From: Streptomyces scopuliridis RB72
GTDB taxonomy: Bacteria > Actinomycetota > Actinomycetes > Streptomycetales > Streptomycetaceae
Direction: 5' to 3'
DNA length: 64,000 nt
NCBI RefSeq assembly: GCF_000718095.1
Contig: NZ_JOEI01000006.1
Span: 146,103-210,102 of the forward strand
A program made the position numbers and the translations under genes. The notes beneath the pieces were generated by a model that searched no databases, was not told the origin of the DNA, and saw nothing but the letters and a program-made list of their open reading frames with translations. Positions within the stretch are counted from its first letter, which is position 1, and the number at the start of each line of letters is the position of its first letter. Positions 8,265 through 16,276 of the stretch are shown here, piece after piece.

Positions 8265-9062
8265 ATGGCTCGCAAATCACATCAGCCACACCAGTCACAG
8301 CCGTCACAGCCGGCGCCACCGCAGCAGCACTCGTCGAAGCGGCCCGTGCTCCAGCTCCAGGAGCTGACCCGCGTCCACGGCAGCGGCGCCACCGAGGTGC
8401 ACGCGCTGCGCGGTATCAACCTCGATGTGTTCCCCGGCGAACTCGTCGCCGTCATGGGCCCGTCGGGCTCCGGCAAGTCCACGCTGCTCACCATCGCGGG
8501 CGGCCTCGACAGCCCCAGCTCGGGCCGCGTGATCGTCGAGGACACCGACATCACCACCGTCGACCGCAAGCAGCTCGCGGCCCTGCGCCGCCGCAGCATC
8601 GGCTATGTCTTCCAGGACTACAACCTGATCCCCGCGCTCACCGCCGCCGAGAACATCGCGCTGCCCCGCGAACTCGACGGCACCTCCGCGCGCAAAGGCC
8701 GCGTCGAGGCCCTGGCCGCGCTGCGGGAGATGGGTCTGGAGGAGCTCGCCGACCGGTTCCCCGACGAGATGTCCGGCGGCCAGCAGCAGCGCGTGGCGAT
8801 CGCCCGCGCTCTCGTCGGCGACCGGCGTCTGGTCCTCGCGGACGAGCCGACCGGCGCCCTGGACTCCGAGACCGGCGAGTCCGTGCTCGCGCTGCTGCGC
8901 ACGCGCTGTGACGCGGGCGCGGCCGGCATCCTGGTCACCCACGAGCCGCGCTTCGCGGCCTGGGCCGACCGCGTGATCTTCCTGCGGGACGGCGCGGTCG
9001 TCGACCAGACGCTGCGCAGCCAGGCGGACTCGCTGCTCACGGGCCAGGCGGCCGAGCTGTGA
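8265..9062 (+). CDS. ABC transporter ATP-binding protein (MacB/LolD type)
   Basis: A 265-residue ATPase that powers the permease encoded next to it. Walker A is GPSGSGKST (about residues 65-73), the Q-loop is FQDYNL, the signature is MSGGQQQRVAIARAL, Walker B is RLVLADEPTGALDS and the H-loop is VTHEPRF. A Gln/Pro/His-rich N-terminal stretch precedes the domain. The ATG at 8265 has AAGGGGGGA a few bases upstream. The family serves FtsX-like permeases that move peptides, lipoproteins or antibiotics rather than small nutrients. Its stop overlaps the permease start by 4 nt (GTGA), implying translational coupling. Confidence 0.93.
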   Translation: MARKSHQPHQSQPSQPAPPQQHSSKRPVLQLQELTRVHGSGATEVHALRGINLDVFPGELVAVMGPSGSGKSTLLTIAGGLDSPSSGRVIVEDTDITTVDRKQLAALRRRSIGYVFQDYNLIPALTAAENIALPRELDGTSARKGRVEALAALREMGLEELADRFPDEMSGGQQQRVAIARALVGDRRLVLADEPTGALDSETGESVLALLRTRCDAGAAGILVTHEPRFAAWADRVIFLRDGAVVDQTLRSQADSLLTGQAAEL

Positions 9063-11908
9063 AGAACTGGTTCCACTCCTGGCGCGCCGCGGTACGGATA
9101 GCCCGTCGCGACGCCTGGCGCTTCAAGGGGCGCAGCTTCCTCGTCCTCGCCATGATCGCGCTGCCCATCCTCGGGGTGAGCGCCGCGGATGTGACCCTGC
9201 GCAGCTCGGACCTCTCCACCGCGGAGAGTCTGAACCGCGACCTCGGCCGGGCCGACGCGCGCATCTCCGACCCCTCGTTGGCCGGTGAGCCCCTCCTGCA
9301 GAACCCGACGGGCGAGCAGTACGCGCCGGTGGGCGACTTCGAGAACAAGCCGTGGCCCGACGGCCCCGCGGACGTCAAGAAGACCATCCCGCCGGGCGCC
9401 ACGGTCCTGGAGGACACGCTCGGGTCCGGAAAGCTCCGGACCACGCACGGACTGCTGCACACCGAGATCCGTGAGCTGAAGGCCTCCGACCCGATGGCCC
9501 AGGGCATCATGCGTCTCCTCGACGGCCGCTTCCCCGAGAAGGGCGGCGAGGTCGCCGCGACCACGCACTTCCTGGAGACCAGCGGTCTGCGTGTGGGCTC
9601 GAAGCTCACCGCGCGCGGACTCGACGCCGACTACCGGATCGTCGGCGAGTACGAACTCCCCAGCTCCCTCGGCACCGACCAGGTCAACGCGCTCCCCGGC
9701 GCGTTCCTGGCCCCGCTCGACAAGGCGCTGAAGGCCGACGATCTGCCCGGCACGTCGCCGACGACCACGCGACTGGTGAGCCTCTCGGGCGGTTTCACGT
9801 GGAACATGGTGCAGGAGGCCAACGCCAAGGGCGTCACGGTCACCTCACGCGCCGTACAGCTGAACCCGCCCGCCGACTCGGACGTCCCGCTGTACCAGCA
9901 GGACGGCTGGGGAACGTACGAGCAGAGCACGGCGTCCAAGACCTTCGAGATGGCCGCGATGGGCACCATCGTCGGTCTCGCGATGCTGGAGATCTGTCTG
10001 CTGGCGGGGCCCGCCTTCGCGGTCGGCGCCCGGCGCTCGCGCCGTCAGCTCGGCCTGGTCGGGGCCAACGGCGGCGACCGGAGCCATATCCGCGCCATCG
10101 TGCTCAGCGGCGGTCTGGTGATCGGTGTCGCCTCAGCCGTCGTCGGTACGGTCCTCGGTGTCGCCCTCACCTTCGCCCTGCGTCCCGTGCTGGAGGAGTA
10201 CAACGGCGGGCGCTTCGGCGGCATGGAGATCCGGCCGCTGGAACTGATCGGTATCGCGGCGCTGGCCGTGCTCACCGGCCTGCTGGCCGCGATCGTCCCG
10301 GCCGTCACCGCCTCCCGTCAGACCGTGCTGGCCTCGCTCACCGGCCGCCGCGGGGTGCGCAGGAGCAGCAGGGTGCTGCCGGTCCTCGGACTGATCGCGT
10401 TCGCGCTCGGTGCCGCGATCGCGCTGTACGGATCGACGATGACCGACCAGTTCGCGATCGTCGCGGGCGGCAGTGCCCTCGCCGAACTGGGTGTGGTCGC
10501 GCTGACGCCGGCCCTGGTGGGTCTCTTCGGCCGGATCGGCCGCTGGATGCCGCTCTCACCGCGGCTGGCGCTGCGTGACGCCGTACGCAACCGGGGGCGC
10601 ACGGCCCCCGCCGTGGCCGCGGTGCTGGCCGCGGTCGCGGGAACGGTCGCGGTCTCGACCTACGAGGCGAGCAGCGACGCCCAGAGCCGGGCCGCGTACA
10701 CGCCGGAGCTGCCCCATGGCGCGGTCTCCGTCATGCTCGACGAGGGCGGCGGCCGGGATGTCCCGGCCGTGCGTACGGCCGTCCAGAAGAATCTGCCCAC
10801 CGAGATACGGGCCGATGTGGACCGAATCTCGGTCGGGAAGCCCAGTTGCTCGATGTACGGCGGCGAGGACGGCTGCGGGCGGTACGAGGTGGTCGTACCC
10901 AAGGCCAACCAGTGCCCGCTGTGGATGAACAACGGCGGCGAGGATCCCTCCGAGAAGTTCAGCAAGGCCGAGCGGCGCAAGCTCATCAAGGACTGGCGCT
11001 GCAAGGAGGGCGACGTCTACAGCAGCGTCAACGGCGGTGTGCTGATCGGTGACGCCAAGCTGCTCGCGGTCCTCGGGATCAAGGACGCCGACGCCGAAAA
11101 GGCGCTGGCGGACGGGCGGATCGTCTCATTCGACAAGCGGAACATCGACACGAACGGCAAGATCGGCATCCGGCTGATCACCGACGTGGAGGCGGCCGAC
11201 GCGGCCTTCGAGAAGGGCGAGGACCCGCCGGGCGACGTCAAGACGGTCGCGGCGCACCAGGTCGCGGGGTCGCCCAACGCGTACGGCATCGCGATGATCC
11301 TGACCCCGGCCACGGCCGAGGCCACGGGCCTCAGCACCGTCCCGCTCGGCGCGTACTACTCGACCGGCGCCATGCCGAGCAGCGCCCAGAAGCAGAAGCT
11401 GGACAGCGAGCTCGACAAGACCGGCAGCGATGTCAGCCTCCACATCGAGGGCGGCTACGTCAGCGAGAACAGCATCGTGCTGCTGGCGCTGACCGTCTTC
11501 GCGGGGCTGGTCACCATCGGCGCCGCCGGTATCGCCACCGGTCTCGCCCAGGCCGACGCCGAGGCCGATCTCAAGACGCTCGCCGCGGTCGGAGCTCCGG
11601 CGCGGGTCCGCAGGACGCTCAGCGGATTCCAGTGCGGGGTGGTGGCCGTGATGGGTGTGCTGCTCGGCTCGATGGCCGGGGTGCTTCCGGCGATCGGGCT
11701 GCGGCTGACCCAGCGACGCAGCGAGGAGGACTGGTACCGCGAGGCGCTCGACGAGGGCCTGAGCGCCGTCGACCTGCCGCACGTACCGATCGTGATCCCC
11801 TGGGGAACGCTGGCCGCGCTGCTGGTCGCCGTCCCGCTGGGCGCCGCGATCCTGGCGGCGCTGGTCACCCGCTCGCACCGGGTGCTCGGCCGCCGGGCGG
11901 CGACGTAA
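9059..11908 (+). CDS. FtsX-like ABC transporter permease
   Basis: A 949-residue inner-membrane permease, working with the ATPase whose stop codon it overlaps. An N-terminal helix (about residues 25-45, FLVLAMIALPILGVSAADV) is followed by a large external domain, a block of helices including an FtsX region at about residues 300-420, further helices near 440-500, a second external domain with several Cys (SCSMYGGEDGCGRYE and CPLWMN), and the last FtsX block from about residue 805. Two FtsX domains in one chain are typical of actinobacterial MacB-type exporters. The substrate is unknown; PadR control suggests a toxic compound or antimicrobial peptide. Confidence 0.9.
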   Translation: MKNWFHSWRAAVRIARRDAWRFKGRSFLVLAMIALPILGVSAADVTLRSSDLSTAESLNRDLGRADARISDPSLAGEPLLQNPTGEQYAPVGDFENKPWPDGPADVKKTIPPGATVLEDTLGSGKLRTTHGLLHTEIRELKASDPMAQGIMRLLDGRFPEKGGEVAATTHFLETSGLRVGSKLTARGLDADYRIVGEYELPSSLGTDQVNALPGAFLAPLDKALKADDLPGTSPTTTRLVSLSGGFTWNMVQEANAKGVTVTSRAVQLNPPADSDVPLYQQDGWGTYEQSTASKTFEMAAMGTIVGLAMLEICLLAGPAFAVGARRSRRQLGLVGANGGDRSHIRAIVLSGGLVIGVASAVVGTVLGVALTFALRPVLEEYNGGRFGGMEIRPLELIGIAALAVLTGLLAAIVPAVTASRQTVLASLTGRRGVRRSSRVLPVLGLIAFALGAAIALYGSTMTDQFAIVAGGSALAELGVVALTPALVGLFGRIGRWMPLSPRLALRDAVRNRGRTAPAVAAVLAAVAGTVAVSTYEASSDAQSRAAYTPELPHGAVSVMLDEGGGRDVPAVRTAVQKNLPTEIRADVDRISVGKPSCSMYGGEDGCGRYEVVVPKANQCPLWMNNGGEDPSEKFSKAERRKLIKDWRCKEGDVYSSVNGGVLIGDAKLLAVLGIKDADAEKALADGRIVSFDKRNIDTNGKIGIRLITDVEAADAAFEKGEDPPGDVKTVAAHQVAGSPNAYGIAMILTPATAEATGLSTVPLGAYYSTGAMPSSAQKQKLDSELDKTGSDVSLHIEGGYVSENSIVLLALTVFAGLVTIGAAGIATGLAQADAEADLKTLAAVGAPARVRRTLSGFQCGVVAVMGVLLGSMAGVLPAIGLRLTQRRSEEDWYREALDEGLSAVDLPHVPIVIPWGTLAALLVAVPLGAAILAALVTRSHRVLGRRAAT
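9792..9805. other. Near-perfect parS (ParB-binding) site inside the permease gene
   Basis: GTTTCACGTGGAAC differs from the Streptomyces parS palindrome GTTTCACGTGAAAC at one base in the right arm. It lies within the permease coding sequence and makes no special sense as protein. With the perfect copy 5 kb away, it is a plausible secondary ParB site of the origin-proximal cluster. Confidence 0.5.
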
Positions 11909-11951
11909 CCCCACGGGCCCGGCCTGTGGATCACGCGATCCTCGCGTCTCC

Positions 11952-11992
11952 GTGCCCCCGTACCGAGGTCATCCGCCTTCGTACGGGGGCAC
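11952..11992 (+). terminator. Hairpin after the ABC transporter operon
   Basis: GTGCCCCCGTAC (11952-11963) pairs perfectly with GTACGGGGGCAC (11981-11992) across a 17-base loop, giving a 12-bp stem without a T-run, common in Streptomyces. It ends 38 bases before the bpa start, so it could also act as an attenuator of bpa. Confidence 0.6.
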
Positions 11993-12004
11993 ACCATGTG
12001 GTGA

Positions 12005-12016
12005 CGCACATGTGCG
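12005..12016. promoter_or_regulatory. Perfect 12-bp palindrome upstream of bpa
   Basis: CGCACATGTGCG is a perfect palindrome 14 bases before the bpa ATG at 12031. It could be an operator. Its meaning is uncertain because alternative in-frame starts (GTG 12001, ATG 12010) would place it inside the coding region. Confidence 0.3.
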
Positions 12017-12030
12017 AGACAATGGGCCGC

Positions 12031-12573
12031 ATGGAGATGCCGAGGAACGAACGGTCGCAGGAGAGCCCCCACGTCCTCGTGGTGGGACAGGACGGGATGG
12101 CGCTCGGCGGCGGTGGAACCGACGACGGCGCGCGTGAGATTCCGGTGACGGAGATGGTCGAGCAGCCCGCGAAGGTCATGCGCATCGGCAGCATGATCAA
12201 GCAGCTTCTGGAGGAGGTGCGGGCGGCTCCCCTGGACGAGGCGAGCCGGGTACGGCTCAAGGAGATCCACGCCGGCTCGGTGAAGGAGCTGGAGGACGGG
12301 CTCGCCCCCGAACTGGTCGAGGAGCTGGAGCGGCTCTCGCTCCCCTTCACGGACGAGGCCATCCCTTCCGAGGCGGAACTGCGTATCGCGCAGGCCCAGT
12401 TGGTGGGGTGGCTGGAGGGCCTTTTCCATGGGATCCAGACGGCGCTGTTCGCCCAGCAGATGGCGGCCAGGGCCCAGCTGGAGCAGATGCGCCGCGCGCT
12501 GCCGCCGGGCTCGGTCCAGGAGGACGACGGGGAGCAGGGGCACGGCGCGATCCGTTCGGGCCCGTACCTGTAA
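12031..12573 (+). CDS. bpa: Bacterial proteasome activator Bpa (PafE)
   Basis: A 180-residue, mostly helical protein matching the ATP-independent proteasome activator that caps the 20S core and feeds it unfolded proteins. The conserved core runs from about residue 30 (VTEMVEQPAKVMRIGSMIKQ) to residue 155 (GLFHGIQTALFAQQMAARAQ). The last residues are SGPYL: the family ends in a G-x-Y-L tail that docks in the proteasome alpha-ring pockets, and it is intact here. The ATG at 12031 gives the family N-terminus; GTG 12001, ATG 12010 and ATG 12022 are in frame upstream. Proteasome genes are not in the window. It is monocistronic between a hairpin and a bidirectional terminator. Confidence 0.88.
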   Translation: MEMPRNERSQESPHVLVVGQDGMALGGGGTDDGAREIPVTEMVEQPAKVMRIGSMIKQLLEEVRAAPLDEASRVRLKEIHAGSVKELEDGLAPELVEELERLSLPFTDEAIPSEAELRIAQAQLVGWLEGLFHGIQTALFAQQMAARAQLEQMRRALPPGSVQEDDGEQGHGAIRSGPYL

Positions 12574-12605
12574 TCCCCGTATCGCGCTGAATCACTCTGT
12601 CCGGC

Positions 12606-12639
12606 GCGGCCCGGCGCACCGTGCGGTGTGCCGGGCCGC
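12606..12639. terminator. Bidirectional terminator between bpa and the oxidoreductase
   Basis: A 16-base arm starting GCGGCCCGGC pairs with CGGTGTGCCGGGCCGC across two bases, with one G-T wobble. It lies between two convergent genes and can serve both directions. Confidence 0.75.
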
Positions 12640-12684
12640 GGACGTATCAGGCGCTCGCGGGCGCGATCAGCTGGTGAACGTGGT

Positions 12685-13674
12685 TCAGGCGCCCGCCGAC
12701 GTGAGCAGCAGGATCTTGCCGACGTGCGCGCTCGCCTCCAGGGCCCGGTGCGCCTCGGCCGCCTCCGCCATGGGCAGCGTCCGGTCCACGATCGGACGGA
12801 CCTGACCGTCGGCGATCAGCGGCCAGACATGCTCCCGTACGGCCGCGACGATCGCCGCCTTCTCGGCCAGCGGCCGGGCGCGCAGCGAGGTCGCCGTGAT
12901 GGCCCCGCGCTTGCTCAGCAGGGCGCCCAGATTGAGTTCGGCCTTCGCCCCGCCCTGAAGACCGATCACCGCCAGCCGCCCGTTGACGGCCAGGGCCCGC
13001 ACATTCCGTTCCAGATACTTCGCGCCGACGATATCGAGAATGACATCCGCGCCGGCGCCGTCCGTGGCCTTGCGGATCTCCTCCACGAAGTCCTGCTCGC
13101 GGTAGTCGATCAGGATGTCCGCGCCCAGCTCGGCGCAGCGCGCCAGCTTCTCGGGGCCGCCCGCCGTGACCGCGACCCGCGCGCCCACCGCCTTGGCCAG
13201 CTGGATCGCCATCGTGCCGATCCCGCTCGCCCCGCCGTGCAGGAGCACCGTCTCGCCCGGCCGCAGGTGAGACACCATGAAGACGTTCGACCAGACCGTG
13301 CAGGTGACCTCGGGGAGCGCCGCGGCCGAGGCCAGGTCCAGGCCCCGCGGTACGGGAAGCAGCTGCCCGGCCGGGACGGCGACCTTCTCGGCGTACCCCC
13401 CGCCGGCCAGCAGCGCGCACACCTCGTCGCCGACGGCCCAGCCCGAGACCCCCGGGCCGAGCGCGGTGATCGTGCCCGCGCACTCCAGGCCGGGGTACGG
13501 GGAGGAGCCGGGCGGGGGATCGTAGAGGCCCTGACGTTGCAGCAGGTCCGCGCGGTTGACGGCGCTCGCCGCCACCTCGACGAGCACCTCGCCCTCGCCG
13601 GGTACGGGATCGGGCACCTCGGCCCATACAAGCGCCTCGGGGCCGCCGGGTTCCGGAATCGTGATCGCATGCAT
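12685..13674 (-). CDS. NAD(P)H:quinone oxidoreductase, zinc-independent MDR family
   Basis: A 329-residue medium-chain oxidoreductase resembling PIG3/quinone reductases. The N-terminal GroES-like domain starts MHAITIPEPGGPEALVW and contains NRADLLQRQGLYDPPPG. The Rossmann domain holds HGGASGIGTMAIQLAKAVGA for NADPH binding. The Cys and His ligands for zinc are absent. It probably reduces quinones or unsaturated aldehydes with NADPH. The ATG at 13674 is chosen over an upstream GTG because it matches the family N-terminus. The ion-channel gene lies 47 nt upstream on the same strand. Confidence 0.88.
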   Translation of the reverse strand: MHAITIPEPGGPEALVWAEVPDPVPGEGEVLVEVAASAVNRADLLQRQGLYDPPPGSSPYPGLECAGTITALGPGVSGWAVGDEVCALLAGGGYAEKVAVPAGQLLPVPRGLDLASAAALPEVTCTVWSNVFMVSHLRPGETVLLHGGASGIGTMAIQLAKAVGARVAVTAGGPEKLARCAELGADILIDYREQDFVEEIRKATDGAGADVILDIVGAKYLERNVRALAVNGRLAVIGLQGGAKAELNLGALLSKRGAITATSLRARPLAEKAAIVAAVREHVWPLIADGQVRPIVDRTLPMAEAAEAHRALEASAHVGKILLLTSAGA

Positions 13675-13721
13675 GGCCGCGAGGCTACTCCGGCGGGGTG
13701 CGAGGCGGCCCCTGGGCACGA

Positions 13722-14801
13722 TCAGTTCGAGTAGTCCGGCGCCGAGGGGCTCTGCGCCCGGACGATGGTGATCAGACGGTCGGTCAGCTGGAGCGGGCTG
13801 GCGGCGGGGTCGTCGTACCCCATCAGCCGGTGGCCGCGCAGCACGCTCACCACGAGGTCGTCCGTCTCCCGGACGTTCCGGCCCACCTCGGCCTTTATGA
13901 CGGGGCGTTCGATGATGTCCAGGCCGCTGCCCTGCTGGATCAGATCCTCCATCACCGTGCCCGCGCTCGGGCTGAGCACGGACAGTCCCAGCAGCCGGCC
14001 GGCCGCGCTGGCGCTGGTGATGACCGCGTCGGCCCCGGACTGGCGCAGGAGCGGTGCGTTCTCCTCCTCGCGCACGGCTGCGACGATCTTCGCGGCACGG
14101 TTGAGCTGACGTGCGGTCAGCGCCACCAGCACGGCCGTATCGTCGCGCTGAGTGGCGATGACTATCTGACGCGCCCGCTGCAACTCGGCGCGGATCAGCA
14201 CATCGCTGCGGGTCGCGTCGCCGATCACGCCCACGAACCCTTCCGCGTTGGCCGCGTCGATGACCTTGCTGGACGGGTCGACGATAACGATCTGTTCCTT
14301 CTTGAGACCCGTGGCACAGAGGGTCTGCATCGCCGAGCGCCCCTTGGTGCCGAAGCCGACGATGACGGTGTGGTCACGCAAGTTGGACCTCCAGCGGTTC
14401 AGCCGCCACTCCTCCCGGGTGCGCTCCGTGAGCACTTCGAGAGTGGTACCGACCAGGATGATCAGGAAAAGCACCCGCAACGGGGTCACCAGCAGCACAT
14501 TGGCCAGCCGCGCGCTGTCGCTGTACGGGACGATGTCGCCGTACCCCGTCGTCGAGAGCGTGACGGTCGCGTAGTAGACGGAGTCGAGGAAATCGACCGA
14601 CTCATCCGAGTTGTCGTGATAGCCCACTCTGTCGATATAGACGATGAAGACCGTCAGAGCGAGGACGAACAGCGCCATCAACAGCCGTCTGGTGACCTGC
14701 CGCAGGGGCTGTACGGCCGTACGGCGCGGAAGCTTCACCCGCGCCGCGACGAGATGTTCGTCGGCGTGCCTGGCCATCGCATCATGGCCCGGAAGTTTCA
14801 C
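13722..14801 (-). CDS. Potassium channel with RCK/TrkA-N regulatory domain
   Basis: A 359-residue K+ channel of the two-helix (Kch/MthK) type. Helix 1 is RRLLMALFVLALTVFIVYI, the pore loop carries the selectivity filter TTGYGD, and helix 2 is LANVLLVTPLRVLFLIILVG. The cytoplasmic part starts with an RCK domain (HTVIVGFGTKGRSAM, an NAD-binding glycine loop) and ends with a TrkA-C-like region. The GTG at 14801 is preferred: GGAGG lies 9 nt upstream and it overlaps the moeA stop by 4 nt (GTGA). Upstream GTGs at 14810 and 14834 are alternatives. The start codon lies in the middle of a perfect parS palindrome. Confidence 0.9.
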   Translation of the reverse strand: MKLPGHDAMARHADEHLVAARVKLPRRTAVQPLRQVTRRLLMALFVLALTVFIVYIDRVGYHDNSDESVDFLDSVYYATVTLSTTGYGDIVPYSDSARLANVLLVTPLRVLFLIILVGTTLEVLTERTREEWRLNRWRSNLRDHTVIVGFGTKGRSAMQTLCATGLKKEQIVIVDPSSKVIDAANAEGFVGVIGDATRSDVLIRAELQRARQIVIATQRDDTAVLVALTARQLNRAAKIVAAVREEENAPLLRQSGADAVITSASAAGRLLGLSVLSPSAGTVMEDLIQQGSGLDIIERPVIKAEVGRNVRETDDLVVSVLRGHRLMGYDDPAASPLQLTDRLITIVRAQSPSAPDYSN

Positions 14802-14808
14802 GTGAAAC
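14795..14808. other. parS: Perfect parS centromere site
   Basis: GTTTCACGTGAAAC matches the Streptomyces parS consensus at all 14 positions. ParB binds such sites, clustered around oriC, to segregate chromosomes into spores. This copy overlaps the moeA stop (14798-14800) and the channel start (14799-14801), so its sequence is constrained by three functions. Confidence 0.92.
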
Positions 14809-16276
14809 ACCCTCCATCGACCGATGCCGCCCACGGCAGGTCGAGAACTTCCAGTTCGTCTCCGGGCCGCGCGCCGCCCGGCGGCACGACCGCGAGTCCA
14901 TCGGCGGCGGCGATACCGCGCAGCATGGCGGGACCGTTGAAATGCAGCGGTACGAGACCCTCGTCATGGTGCACGAACGGCACCAGCCGGGTGTCGTACG
15001 GGTGGCCGTGCACCGCGTCCCGCAGCGGTGCGCGATACGGGGGGCGGGGCGCCCGTCCCGCCAGCGTGCGCAACAGGGGCTCGGCGAGCGTCAGCAGCCC
15101 GGAGACCGCGGCGAGCGGGTTGCCGGGCAGCCCGACCAGATGCCGTCCCGAGGCCAGCCGGGCCAGCAGCATGGGGTGCCCGGGGCGTACGGCGACCCCG
15201 TCGACCAGCAGCTCGGCGCCCGTCTTGTGGAGCACCGGGTGGACATGGTCGACCGGTCCCGCGGCCGTACCGCCCGTGGTGAGAACGAGATCCGCTTTGG
15301 ATCCGGTGACCGCGCGGCACAGCGCCTCGGCGTCGTCGCGGATCCGGCGGGTGGCGATGACGTCGGCGCCGAGCGTACGGAGCCAGGGCGCGAGCATCGG
15401 CCCCAGCGCGTCGCGGATCAGCCCGTCATGGGGCAGCCCTTCGGTGAGCAGCTCGTCACCGAGGACCAGCACCTCCACGCGCGGGCGCGGGACGGTGAGC
15501 AGCTCGTCATAGCCGGCCGCCGCCGCGAGCCCCAGGACGGCGGGGGTCACCAGGGAACCGGCGGGCAGCAGACGGTCGCCGGTCCGGCACTCCTGGCCGC
15601 GCGGCCTGATGTCCTGCCCGGGGATCACCTCGCGGTCGGCGTGGAGATGGCCGCGGCTGTCCGTACGGGCATGCTCGCTGCGGACCACCGCGGTCGTGTC
15701 GGCCGGGATACGGGCGCCGGTGGCGATCCGTACGGCCGTGCCGTCCGGGAGCGGCGCCACCGTCCCATGGCCGGCCAGGATGCCGAGGTCGTCGGCGCCC
15801 CGGCTGCCGGTCGCCCCTTTTCGTGGGGAGCCCTTGACGGGCCGCACGGACCAGGGGCCCGGCCCCGAGACCGCCCAGCCGTCCATGGCGGAGGTGTCGA
15901 ACGACGGGAGATCGGTGAGGGCGGTGAGCGGCTCGGCGAGCGCCCGGCCCACGGCCCGGTCGAGGGGTACGGAGGCGGCGCGGGCGGCCGGGACCGACGC
16001 CGCGGAGCGTGCCGCGAGGGCGCGGGCGGCGTCCCACGGCTCGGCGCGGTGCCGAGCGGTCGGGGGAGAGCCGGGGCCGTGGCCCGGTGCGGCGCTGGGG
16101 CCCGGTGCGGCGCCACGGGTCCGGTCCCGCTCCTGGCCCTCGCCCTGGTCCTGGCTGTGATGCGGGCCGTGGACCGGGCCGGTGGCCCGGTCCGGCACAC
16201 CCCCCGCGCCCGGCTCTCTGCCGACCAGAGCCAGGGCATCGTCGAACCCGTCGACCTCGCGGTCCTGGGCCGTCAT
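14798..16276 (-). CDS. moeA: Molybdopterin molybdenumtransferase MoeA
   Basis: A 492-residue MoeA, inserting molybdate into adenylylated molybdopterin. Domains in order: a poorly conserved Pro/Gly/Ala N-terminal extension of about 85 residues, then the MoeA linker region (LTDLPSFDTSAMDGWAV, the family hallmark), a beta domain with VRIATGARIP, the MoeA/MogA fold (VEVLVLGDEL and LTTGGTAAGPVDHV, with Ala-Ala where many have a Ser-x-Gly), and a C-terminal beta barrel. The ATG at 16276 overlaps the mobA stop (ATGA), and its own stop overlaps the channel start, so mobA, moeA and the channel look translationally coupled. The frame is open upstream, but that part lies inside mobA and is rejected. Confidence 0.9.
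   Translation of the reverse strand: MTAQDREVDGFDDALALVGREPGAGGVPDRATGPVHGPHHSQDQGEGQERDRTRGAAPGPSAAPGHGPGSPPTARHRAEPWDAARALAARSAASVPAARAASVPLDRAVGRALAEPLTALTDLPSFDTSAMDGWAVSGPGPWSVRPVKGSPRKGATGSRGADDLGILAGHGTVAPLPDGTAVRIATGARIPADTTAVVRSEHARTDSRGHLHADREVIPGQDIRPRGQECRTGDRLLPAGSLVTPAVLGLAAAAGYDELLTVPRPRVEVLVLGDELLTEGLPHDGLIRDALGPMLAPWLRTLGADVIATRRIRDDAEALCRAVTGSKADLVLTTGGTAAGPVDHVHPVLHKTGAELLVDGVAVRPGHPMLLARLASGRHLVGLPGNPLAAVSGLLTLAEPLLRTLAGRAPRPPYRAPLRDAVHGHPYDTRLVPFVHHDEGLVPLHFNGPAMLRGIAAADGLAVVPPGGARPGDELEVLDLPWAASVDGGCFT

Noticed and set aside
11925..11935. TGTGGATCA as another DnaA box
   Set aside because: Its complement TGATCCACA breaks the consensus at the second position, and it is isolated.
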